The notes below the pieces were generated by a model. That model was not told the origin of the DNA and did no database searches. It saw only the letters and a list, made by a program, of their open reading frames with translations. A stretch of 7,100 nt of DNA from Verrucomicrobiota bacterium. Its GTDB lineage: Bacteria > Verrucomicrobiota > Verrucomicrobiia > Verrucomicrobiales > DEV007. Below, in pieces: positions 1 to 7,006 of this stretch. Each line of letters opens with the position of its first letter. Position 1 is the first letter of the stretch. The stretch is taken from the NCBI GenBank assembly GCA_020629815.1, contig JAHDCN010000141.1, forward strand, positions 1 through 7,100, read 5' to 3'. A program made the translations under genes and the position numbers.

Positions 1-1409
1 TTACCATCCTTGATTTCCCAGCCGGCGGCAGTGACTTGATCGCGCAACTCATCAGCGCGTCCCCAGTCCTTCGCCTGCTTCGCTTCCCAGCGCTCGGTGG
101 CCAGGGCAACAATTTCCGCCGGAGCTTCGGCTGCATTGGCAGAGAGGTCTGGCAGCTCAAGTCCCAGAGCATTGAGAACGAAGTGCAATCCGCGCCATTC
201 CTTCAGAGCTTCTTCGGAACTGAGTTCAGCCGGTGTGATCTTCTTAATCGTCGAGAAAACTTTACCCAGTGCATCGGGGGTATTGAGGTCGTTCTGGAGC
301 GCAGCGAAGGCTTCCTGAAAAGAACCCATCTCACGATGCTCCAGCGATTGATCTAACCCTGTTGGGTCAGCGACCATACCCTGTTGGGTCAGCGCCTCGG
401 CGAAGCGTGCCATTCTTTCGAGAGCCTGTCGGGCACCCAATAAAGCAGGGAAGGATTCGTTTCCTTCATCGTCCCGGGCAACAAAATTCAAGGGCTGACG
501 ATAGTTGGCGGAAATTAAAACATAGCGAAGTTCCGCCGGCGAAAAGCCTGCCTCCTGAAGTTGATCGAGGGTATAAAAATTGCCGACGCTTTTGGACATC
601 TTGCCGCCATCGACCAGAAGGTGAGTGAGGTGAAACCAGTGATCAGCCATGTGGTGGCCGTTGCATGCTTCACTTTGAGCAATCTCGTTTTCGTGATGAG
701 GAAAGATCAAATCAACCCCGCCGGAGTGGAGGTCAAAGGTGTCGCCAAGGTACTCTTTACACATCGCGGAGCATTCGAGATGCCAGCCCGGGCGACCCTG
801 ACCCCATGGGCTCTCCCAAAAGTTGTCGCCGTCTTCATCGCGTCGTCCTTTCCAAAGGGCAAAGTCTGCCACGGAATCTTTGTCGTATTCATCATCGGCG
901 ACTGCACCGGAGGCGCCGCTCCTCAATTCCCGCTGATCGAGACGGGAAAGTCGACCGTAGTTTTCGTAGCTGCCTACGTTGTAATAAACGGATCCATCGT
1001 CGCTGGAATAAGCGTGACCTTTCTCCACCAAGTCCGCAATCATTTCAACCTGATGCGGGATGTGTTCGACTGCGCTCGGTTCCTTGTGGGGAGTCAAAAC
1101 ATTCAGGCTCTCGCAGTCGGCATGAAATTTGTCCCGCCAGTGATCAGTGAACTCTTTCAAAGATTGTCCGGCCGCCTGTGAATCTCGAATCGTTTTATCA
1201 TCCACATCGGTCAGGTTGCGGACATGAAAGGTTTTCAAACCAGATAACTCCACGGTGCGGCGAAACACATCCTGAAGAACGAAGGTGCGAAAGTTTCCAA
1301 TGTGAGCCGGGCCGTAAACAGTGGGGCCACAGCAGTAAAATCGATAGGTTTCGCCGTCGCGGGGTGAGAGTTCTCTCAACTCGCGAGACATGGTGTCGTA
1401 AAGCTTCAT
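1..1409 (-). CDS. cysS: Cysteinyl-tRNA synthetase (CysRS), 3' end cut by window edge
   Basis: Class I aminoacyl-tRNA synthetase that charges tRNA-Cys with cysteine in the cytoplasm. Reading the minus strand from ATG at 1409 gives 469 complete codons with no stop or frameshift, ending in WEIKDG, where CysRS proteins usually have only a few residues left; the true stop lies outside the window. The zinc/cysteine-binding CCGPTVY segment is at residues 26-32 and is followed by the HIGH-type signature HIGN at 36-39. The other expected zinc ligands are C213 in WHLECSAM and H238/E242 in FPHHENE. The KMSKS loop is at 270-274. The start is fixed by the opening [11 protein letters not shown], which matches the usual CysRS N-terminus; no clear Shine-Dalgarno precedes it. 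The gene runs divergently from the FHA gene. One oddity is a 17-bp repeat read in two frames at residues 340-351, just past the catalytic core. Identification is essentially certain. Confidence 0.97.
   Translation of the reverse strand, partial: MKLYDTMSRELRELSPRDGETYRFYCCGPTVYGPAHIGNFRTFVLQDVFRRTVELSGLKTFHVRNLTDVDDKTIRDSQAAGQSLKEFTDHWRDKFHADCESLNVLTPHKEPSAVEHIPHQVEMIADLVEKGHAYSSDDGSVYYNVGSYENYGRLSRLDQRELRSGASGAVADDEYDKDSVADFALWKGRRDEDGDNFWESPWGQGRPGWHLECSAMCKEYLGDTFDLHSGGVDLIFPHHENEIAQSEACNGHHMADHWFHLTHLLVDGGKMSKSVGNFYTLDQLQEAGFSPAELRYVLISANYRQPLNFVARDDEGNESFPALLGARQALERMARFAEALTQQGMVADPTGLDQSLEHREMGSFQEAFAALQNDLNTPDALGKVFSTIKKITPAELSSEEALKEWRGLHFVLNALGLELPDLSANAAEAPAEIVALATERWEAKQAKDWGRADELRDQVTAAGWEIKDG
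356..394. repeat. Two 17-bp direct repeats inside cysS, offset by 22 bp
   Basis: The 17-mer accctgttgggtcagcg occurs exactly at 356-372 and again at 378-394, separated by 5 bp. The 22-bp offset is not a multiple of three, so cysS reads the two copies in different frames: one encodes LTQQG (residues 340-344) and the other ADPTG (347-351). Each copy also contains a small inverted pair, ACCC/GGGT. It probably records a small local duplication that was fixed together with a compensating length change. Confidence 0.85.
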
Positions 1410-1575
1410 GCGTGCAGGTGGGAAAAGATGCTTCACCAAACTCTCTTATTCAATGAATTATCCCTGAAAAACGGCATTGAAAACCGGCTCAGATCATGGA
1501 TTGATTGCGGCCCTCTTTTGGCCTTCCAGCCACCCGTGAATTTTGCTATTTTCGGGGTTACAGTCTTCAAAAATC
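1410..1575. promoter_or_regulatory. Divergent intergenic region between cysS and the FHA gene
   Basis: This 166-bp gap must carry the promoters of both divergent genes. For cysS (minus strand) a weak candidate is a -10-like GATAAT (complement of 1457-1462) with a -35-like TTTTCA (complement of 1478-1483) and a short 15-bp spacer. For the FHA gene (plus strand) I see TTGGCC at 1518-1523 and TTTTGCTATT at 1541-1550, but no well-spaced -35/-10 pair. The same 10-mer recurs upstream of the Hsp70 gene. No tRNA, T-box-like structure or convincing hairpin was recognised. The assignment as a promoter region is by position; the individual boxes are guesses. Confidence 0.4.
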
Positions 1576-4500
1576 ATGATTCTCAAACTGCAGGTCGCTA
1601 CCAACGACGAAGGAGATGTCTTCGAGTTGGTCCTGAAAAAGTCCAAATACCGCGTTGGCAGGCGTTTCGATAATGATCTTCGCATCAAAGAGTCGTACGT
1701 ATCTGCCTATCATGCGGAAATTCGTAAGGACGCTGATGAGAATTATACCATCGTCGATTTAGGCTCGGCCAACGGCACTTTCGTCAATGGAGACCGTGTT
1801 CCGAAAGAAAAGCCGATCCCCGTTGCGGAAGGCGACTTCCTGAAATTCGGCGTTCTGAAAGTTGCGGTAGTTGAGCACATTGACACTGGTCCAAAGGTGG
1901 TGGCCCTGGGCGACCGAAAGGAAGCGACTCAGGCGATCAAGACCAATAAAACCACCGCAATTCCCACCGTGGAACCTTCTGAGGGCAGCGAAGGGGATGA
2001 TATCGAACTTCAGAAAACGAAAGAAGAACTGGAGTCAGCCCAAAAAGAACTGCGCTCGCTCAAGAATGCGCAAAAGAAGGAGCAGGAAAAGTGGGAGAAG
2101 CAGCTTGCTGACATCAAGAAGTCTGAAAAGAAACGGCGGGAAAACACAGAAAAAGACGCCCGTGAAGTCGCAGATCTGACATCAAAGTTCACCGAGAGAG
2201 AAATTGGATTTAAGGAAGAAATTTCCGGTTTAAAGAAGCAATTGGCTGAATCGGAAGGAAAAGCCAAATCGGCCGAAGTCGCTGCGGATGGGGCAGCCCG
2301 GAACGAGGAGGCTATCACTGAACTGCAAAAGCAGATTCAGGATTTGGAACAAGAGAAGGTGAATCTGGCTGCCGAGCTGAAGGAGACAAGGCGGGAGTCT
2401 GAATCACTCGGTCGGAAATGGGAAAAAGAAAAGTCCGAGCGCCTATCCATTGCCGACCAGCTTTCCAGTAAATCTGCCGAAGCCGCTTCAGCTGCTGCGC
2501 TGGCAGCGAAATTCGAGAAGAATGAGCAAACTTCCGCAGAGGCCGGGAAGCGCCAGACAGAAGAGCTCCAAAAGCAAATTTCGCTACTCGAAAAAGAGAA
2601 CGCAACTCAGAGTGATCAGATCAAGACAGATTCTGAGGCACTGGAAGAGGCAGAAAGAAAACAAGCTGCTCTGCAATCCGATTTAGATGAGCTCCAGTCT
2701 AGCCTTCAAGATACAGAGGCAAAGCTACAGGAGGCTGAGCAGGAAAGTGCCAAGCGTGCCGAAGCACTGGAAAAGGAGTTGAATGAACTCTCGCAGAAAC
2801 TTGATACGGAAACGCAGCGTGCCGATTCTCTCGACCAGCAGTCTGCGGAGAGCGGCAATGAAGTGTCTTCTCTGCAAAGCAAGGTAGCCGAGCTTGATGA
2901 AGAGAAAGAGGCTCTCTCCCGGAAAATTCAGGAGGTTGAAGATTTAGCCAACAAAGAGCAGGAAAAATCAAAGCAGCTCGAATCCGAGTTAGATACGCTG
3001 AAGAAGTCGGAAGCCAAGTCTGCCGAGGAACAGGAGGCGGCGCAGTCGGAGATCACCAAGTTAAAAGAAGCGCAGAAGGATTTGCGCACCGAGCACGAAA
3101 CCTTGGTTGCAGAACGGAAGGAAGAGTCAAAAAATCTGGCAGCCCTGAAAGCTGATCTGGAGACTTCTCAAAAAACTGCAGGCGAGTTGGGCAGCGAAAA
3201 AGAGAAAGCGGAGTCAGCTATCTCTGACCTGAAGAATAAGGTCGAGCAACTTGGGGAGGAAAAGAAGTCAGCGGAAGATGGCCTTGCCAAAGAAAAGGCC
3301 GAGCTGGAACGACTGGTCAAAGATTTGAACCAGCAGAAGAAGTCCTATCAGGAACTCGAGGAAAGCAAACGGCAGGCAGACGCCAAATCTGCCAGCGCAG
3401 CAGAGGAAGCTTCCGAAAAGCTGAGTCAACTTCGGGAGGAGTTTGCCTCTTTGGAGCTGGAAAAGAAAGAAGCCCTGGAAAGCTTACGGGAATCAGAGAA
3501 AAAATTTCGGGAATTCGAGAATACGGAAGTTTCTCAGCTTCACACAGAGATCGAAAAAGGGAAAGAGGCTCTCGAGAACGAAAAGCAGCAGGTATCTGAT
3601 CTCAATCAGAAAGTGGCAGAACTGAACAAGAGCCTGGAAGAACAGGAGCAGGATCACAACGAAGCCGTTTCGGGATTGAAGCAGGAGGGCAATGAGAAAC
3701 TGGCTCAAGCAGAGCAGGAGTTAACCGAGGCGATCCGCCAACGCGAAGAGATTTCCGCCGAGAAAGCCACGACTGAGGAAATCCTGAATGGCAAAGATGA
3801 CGAACTCAACCAGCTGCAGGATGAGCTCGACCAGGTCCAGGCAAAACTGGATCAGGAATTAGATCACAAGCGCGAACAATCCTCTGAGGTCCGCAGCGCT
3901 GAGGAAGCGTTGACGCAAGCTACGCAAAGCCATCAGGAAACGGTATCCACTCTTGAGACTGAGCTGGAGAACAGCCGGAAAAAACAATCCCTGGCCGAAG
4001 CCTCTGCGGATGACTTGAGGGAACAATTGTCACAGCTAAAGGAGTCGCTTCAGGATTCGGAAGCAGACTGGAAGAAGGAATCAGCAGAGTGGCAGTCAAA
4101 GTTCAAGACCTTGCAAAAAGAAAATGCAGACCTTTCCAAAAAATACTCTTCTCTGGAACATGTTGAATCGCGAATCTCGGATGCAACAGAGCGGGAAGAT
4201 TCACTGAATACAAAGCTCGCAGGACTGAGCAGTGAATTGAAAGAGCTGCAGATTGGCCGTTCCCGAATGGAGAAAGAGGGCAAAGAGATGGAGAGCCGCT
4301 ACAAAGAAATGCAAAGCGGTCTGCAGGTAGCTCAGGACGAATTGTCGAGCATTGAGAAACGCTGCCAGGAGGGCAGAGATCAGGAGGAAAAGCTGACTCG
4401 CCGTGTGGCCGCTGCCGAAAAGCGAATCGATGCGTTGAAAAACCTCGAGCAGGAGATGGAAAATGCGATAGAGCGTAAGCGAAAATCGAGCAGTAGTGGA

Positions 4501-4953
4501 GTTGATCGAAACGAAGTATTTGCCGACGTAGAGGACACTGTTATACCGGCCACCTCCGTGTCGAATGGTTCGATTACGGAAAAGGCATTTTGCAAAAAGT
4601 TGATTGGCAAACTCGACCTTCTGGAAGACCTCGCCAACCGTTTCGACAAGAAGTGGCGTTATCCAAAGGTATCCGAGCAGTTGGAGATTCTCCGGGACAG
4701 TTTTCTCGATATGCTGAGGGAGCATTCCGTGAATCGATACGAGTTGGAACCGGGGAAAATCATATCGATTGAGGAGCGGAAGCGTATCAAGTTGATTTCT
4801 CCGCCCGAAGGCCGAAAACCAAAATCAAATGGGGGAACGGAATCGGAAGAGGACGGCAGATCTGTGGTTCTTGAAACTGTTCGCCCGGGCTACGTTTATG
4901 TGAACGGCGGCAGCGAGGTTATTTTGCGCAAAGCAGAGGTGATGGTGAGCTAG
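1576..4953 (+). CDS. FHA domain - long coiled coil - GrpE-like C-terminal domain protein
   Basis: A 1125-residue cytoplasmic protein with no signal peptide or membrane segment. Residues 1-100 form an FHA domain: GRR at 28-30, VSAYHAEI at 42-49 and DLGSANGTFVNG at 61-72. FHA domains bind phosphothreonine peptides; here the usual Arg of VSRxH is A44, while the Ser and the NGT Asn are kept. A Thr-rich linker (about 115-134) follows. From about 142 to 970 the chain is a charged Glu/Lys/Gln/Leu coiled coil, with no proline between P134 and P991. The end resembles GrpE: a helical bundle at about 1001-1050 (KLDLLEDLANRF, then LEILRDSFLDMLREHSV), EPGK at 1058-1061, and a beta-wing-like VVLETVRPGYVYV to VILRKAEVMVS at 1097-1125, matching GrpE's V-EVLQKGY and VLRPAMVKV. 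I chose ATG 1576 because it opens directly into the first FHA strand (MILKLQV); an in-frame TTG at 1543 would add 11 unneeded residues. The Hsp70 gene downstream supports a co-chaperone role. FHA and coil are firm; GrpE-like is probable; exchange activity is inferred. Confidence 0.9.
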   Translation: MILKLQVATNDEGDVFELVLKKSKYRVGRRFDNDLRIKESYVSAYHAEIRKDADENYTIVDLGSANGTFVNGDRVPKEKPIPVAEGDFLKFGVLKVAVVEHIDTGPKVVALGDRKEATQAIKTNKTTAIPTVEPSEGSEGDDIELQKTKEELESAQKELRSLKNAQKKEQEKWEKQLADIKKSEKKRRENTEKDAREVADLTSKFTEREIGFKEEISGLKKQLAESEGKAKSAEVAADGAARNEEAITELQKQIQDLEQEKVNLAAELKETRRESESLGRKWEKEKSERLSIADQLSSKSAEAASAAALAAKFEKNEQTSAEAGKRQTEELQKQISLLEKENATQSDQIKTDSEALEEAERKQAALQSDLDELQSSLQDTEAKLQEAEQESAKRAEALEKELNELSQKLDTETQRADSLDQQSAESGNEVSSLQSKVAELDEEKEALSRKIQEVEDLANKEQEKSKQLESELDTLKKSEAKSAEEQEAAQSEITKLKEAQKDLRTEHETLVAERKEESKNLAALKADLETSQKTAGELGSEKEKAESAISDLKNKVEQLGEEKKSAEDGLAKEKAELERLVKDLNQQKKSYQELEESKRQADAKSASAAEEASEKLSQLREEFASLELEKKEALESLRESEKKFREFENTEVSQLHTEIEKGKEALENEKQQVSDLNQKVAELNKSLEEQEQDHNEAVSGLKQEGNEKLAQAEQELTEAIRQREEISAEKATTEEILNGKDDELNQLQDELDQVQAKLDQELDHKREQSSEVRSAEEALTQATQSHQETVSTLETELENSRKKQSLAEASADDLREQLSQLKESLQDSEADWKKESAEWQSKFKTLQKENADLSKKYSSLEHVESRISDATEREDSLNTKLAGLSSELKELQIGRSRMEKEGKEMESRYKEMQSGLQVAQDELSSIEKRCQEGRDQEEKLTRRVAAAEKRIDALKNLEQEMENAIERKRKSSSSGVDRNEVFADVEDTVIPATSVSNGSITEKAFCKKLIGKLDLLEDLANRFDKKWRYPKVSEQLEILRDSFLDMLREHSVNRYELEPGKIISIEERKRIKLISPPEGRKPKSNGGTESEEDGRSVVLETVRPGYVYVNGGSEVILRKAEVMVS

Positions 4954-5070
4954 CCTTCAGTGACGGAAAATTTTTGCTATTCGTTTGGCCATTGGGTGAA
5001 TCTCCGTTATCTTCAAAGTCTGAAAGTTTGCCTTTATTCAGAAATGAAAAAGGCTTGTCGTTGACCGACT
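4954..5070 (+). promoter_or_regulatory. Leader and possible promoter of the Hsp70-like gene
   Basis: This 117-bp gap separates the FHA-GrpE-like gene from the Hsp70-like gene. The best sigma70-type candidate is TTGGCC at 4985-4990, a 17-bp spacer, and TATCTT at 5008-5013; each box matches consensus at four of six positions. TTTTGCTATT at 4972-4981 repeats a 10-mer found upstream of the FHA gene. No CIRCE element (the HrcA operator common at chaperone genes) and no terminator hairpin were seen, so the genes could be cotranscribed with an extra internal promoter. A six-codon ATG frame (5044-5064, MKKACR then TGA) ends just before the Hsp70 start. Confidence 0.35.
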
Positions 5071-6570
5071 ATGGAGAAGAAAAAGGCCAAGTTTGTAGGA
5101 ATTGATTTGGGAACCAGCACCTCAGCGCTGGCCCACGTTCGACCGGATGGAAACCCGGAAATTGTTCCCAATGCAGACGGGGAGCGTTTGACCCCATCCG
5201 TTGTCTTTTTCGACAAATTTGAGGGGGTGAAATTGGTCGGCTCATCAGCCAAAGATGGAGGGGATCCAAAGAGGACGGTCCATCACGCCAAGAAGTTTAT
5301 GGATGACCCGTCTCATGTGTATGAGATCGACGGGGAAAAATGGACTCCTACCGAGATTTCGGCACTCATTCTTTCCAAGCTAAAGAACGAGTGCGCTAAG
5401 TTGATTGGGACGGTCTCGGATGTCGTGATAACGGTGCCTGCTAATTTCAACGAGTTAGCGCGAAAGGCCACTGTAGCTGCGGGAAAAATCGCCGGGTTAC
5501 GGGTCACACGGATCGTGAATGAGCCGACTGCTGCTGCGCTGTACTATGCGCACAATCAAGGAGTCGATGGCCGAATCATGGTGTACGACCTCGGTGGCGG
5601 CACTCTCGATATCACCATCATGGAGATCGAGGGCAACAATATCGATATTCTTTTGTCCGAAGGAGCCCGACATCTGGGTGGGACAGATTTTGACGATGTT
5701 CTGATCGAATTAATCGCGGAAAAATTTCGGGAATCCAGTGGCCGTGATCTGGTTTTGGATGAAGAACAGCGCCGGCGTCTTTTATCTGCGACTGAAGATA
5801 CCAAAAAGCGCTTATCCAAGCTGAACGTTGTTGCCGAAACAGTCGGTACAGAGCAGGACGGAATTGCAAAGATCGAGCTGACTCGCGATACCTTCGAAGA
5901 AGCCATTAAGCGTCTGTTGATCCGGACAGTCATGCTGGTGGAACAAGCCCTCGATCAGTTGGGTCTGCTGCCCCAGGATATTGATCACGTAGTGCTGGTT
6001 GGAGGCAGTACCCGAATACCGAAGATTCATGAGCTATTGGAAGAGCAGTTTGGCAAGCCTCCGATCTCCTGCGGAAATGTCGACGAATGCGTAGCCCTGG
6101 GGGCGGCTCTGTTTGCGCAACGTGCCCGTTCCGTTTCTGAGGTTTGCAATCATAGCTACGGAACTTTGGCTTTGATCGAAGATGCCGCTACGGGTGAAGC
6201 AAAGGTCCAAAACTCGATTGTTATTCCCAAAAATACTCCAATCCCTTGTTCGATGTCTCAGACCTACATGACATCGGAAGATAACGAAGAGTTGATCGAA
6301 GTAGAGATTACCCAGGGTGAGGATTTGGATCCAAAGTATGTGGATGTGGTGGGAAAAATCAGCTTAAAGGTCCCCAAAGGTCGGCCGGCTGGTTGTCAGG
6401 TCACGGTTACCTACAGCTACGATGAGAACCAACGAGTTCAGGCTCAGGTGTTTGATGAAGAATCCGGTTTGAAAAAAGATGTCGCCATCGAATACAAAGG
6501 CGAAGGAGTCCTGAGCGAAGAAGACATCAAGAGAAAGTCGGCGTATCTGAAACAGGTAAAAATTGCCTAA
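5071..6570 (+). CDS. Short DnaK/Hsp70-family chaperone lacking the alpha-helical lid
   Basis: A 499-residue Hsp70-family ATPase, against about 640 for canonical DnaK. The nucleotide-binding domain (about 7-355) has all landmarks: phosphate loop GIDLGTSTS at 10-18, a catalytic-Lys equivalent in HAKKF (K74), VVITVPANF at 118-126, NEPTAAALYY at 150-159, DLGGGTLDITI at 173-183, adenosine motif VLVGGSTRIPKI at 308-319, and DECVALGAA at 338-346. ATP binding and hydrolysis look intact. Residues about 364-480 resemble the beta substrate-binding domain (SIVIPKNTPIP at 382-392, TSEDNEELIEVEITQGE at 401-417). The chain stops after LSEEDI, where the helical lid would begin, and no DVLLLD-type linker is visible near 355-372. 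ATG 5071 places the phosphate loop at the usual distance; no strong Shine-Dalgarno precedes it. It lies between a GrpE-like gene and a small downstream gene. It is probably a specialised paralogue rather than the housekeeping dnaK; clients are unknown. Confidence 0.95.
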   Translation: MEKKKAKFVGIDLGTSTSALAHVRPDGNPEIVPNADGERLTPSVVFFDKFEGVKLVGSSAKDGGDPKRTVHHAKKFMDDPSHVYEIDGEKWTPTEISALILSKLKNECAKLIGTVSDVVITVPANFNELARKATVAAGKIAGLRVTRIVNEPTAAALYYAHNQGVDGRIMVYDLGGGTLDITIMEIEGNNIDILLSEGARHLGGTDFDDVLIELIAEKFRESSGRDLVLDEEQRRRLLSATEDTKKRLSKLNVVAETVGTEQDGIAKIELTRDTFEEAIKRLLIRTVMLVEQALDQLGLLPQDIDHVVLVGGSTRIPKIHELLEEQFGKPPISCGNVDECVALGAALFAQRARSVSEVCNHSYGTLALIEDAATGEAKVQNSIVIPKNTPIPCSMSQTYMTSEDNEELIEVEITQGEDLDPKYVDVVGKISLKVPKGRPAGCQVTVTYSYDENQRVQAQVFDEESGLKKDVAIEYKGEGVLSEEDIKRKSAYLKQVKIA

Positions 6571-6589
6571 TCCAACAACGAATTCCAGG

Positions 6590-6943
6590 ATGATCCGAAA
6601 AGTTTTTGATTGGCTCAGCGGCCAGGGAGAAGAAAGCAACAAGCAGAAAGACGTTGCGAAAGAAGCTTCCTCGGCTTCGCTCAAAAAGAAATCCAAGCCC
6701 GCTAAAAAATCCGAACAACTCAAGGTAGGTGGAATTTTTGCCCGGATGACTCCCGAAGCGATGTGCGAATTGGAGCCTTCAAAAATGAGCACGGAAGAGA
6801 TCAAGGTTCACCTGGCACACTTGTACAAACGTCATAACAATGCAGCGGGCAGTTTGAATCCGGAGTTGCGCAAAGAGGCAGAGCTGATGCTTGATGCCAT
6901 CGCAGTGTGTCGGGACAAATACGTCAATCGAGCGAAGAGCTAG
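6590..6943 (+). CDS. Small basic protein of unknown function, partner gene of the Hsp70
   Basis: I do not recognise this family. The 117-residue product starts with a short amphipathic or hydrophobic stretch (MIRKVFDWLSG), continues as a Lys/Ser/Ala-rich, probably disordered segment (about 12-45, with KKKSKPAKK at 32-40), and ends in a helical domain (about 52-112). That domain has two predicted helices, roughly 68-82 (STEEIKVHLAHLYKRH) and 91-111 (PELRKEAELMLDAIAVCRDKY), joined by the NNAAGSLN loop. Their arrangement faintly recalls helices II and III of a J-domain, but the HPD motif is replaced by RHN, so this is only a hypothesis. The gene begins 19 bp after the Hsp70 stop, so cotranscription is very likely. 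I chose ATG 6590, which has AGG directly against it. An in-frame TTG at 6563, overlapping the Hsp70 stop, would add MPNPTTNSR and cannot be excluded. No signal peptide or cysteine-motif domain is visible. Confidence 0.8.
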   Translation: MIRKVFDWLSGQGEESNKQKDVAKEASSASLKKKSKPAKKSEQLKVGGIFARMTPEAMCELEPSKMSTEEIKVHLAHLYKRHNNAAGSLNPELRKEAELMLDAIAVCRDKYVNRAKS

Positions 6944-7006
6944 AGCTTCTTGGCGATGCATTGAAATCGACGTGATTGAGAGTAACCTTCGCGTCTTCAA
7001 AAATAC
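6944..7006 (+). promoter_or_regulatory. Spacer with possible tRNA-Ser promoter
   Basis: This 63-bp spacer precedes the tRNA. A weak sigma70-like pair is TTGAAA at 6961-6966, a 16-bp spacer, and TAACCT at 6983-6988, which would start transcription about a dozen bases before the tRNA. The -10 box matches consensus at only three of six positions. No terminator for the preceding gene is evident, so readthrough into the tRNA is also possible. Confidence 0.25.

Noticed and set aside
561..1181. 206-codon plus-strand open frame
   Set aside because: It lies wholly antisense to the intact cysS frame, and its product has no recognisable domain; a shadow of the real gene.
1543..1575. TTG start adding 11 residues to the FHA protein
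   Set aside because: The added MLFSGLQSSKI has no role in an FHA fold, while ATG 1576 begins exactly at the first predicted strand.
1996..4485. SMC, Rad50 or myosin-like ATPase suggested by the coiled coil
   Set aside because: No Walker A/B, signature motif or motor head; any database hit over this stretch would be composition-driven.
4201..4725. 174-codon minus-strand open frame
   Set aside because: Antisense to the coiled-coil and GrpE-like part of the FHA gene; its composition simply reflects the complement of Glu/Lys-rich codons.
4954..5070. CIRCE-type HrcA operator upstream of the chaperone gene
   Set aside because: No TTAGCACTC-N9-GAGTGCTAA inverted repeat or close variant is present in the leader.
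6930..6960. Possible terminator hairpin after the small gene (GAAGAGCTAGAGCTTC)
   Set aside because: The stem is only about four pairs with a loose loop, overlaps the stop codon, and is not followed by a T tract.
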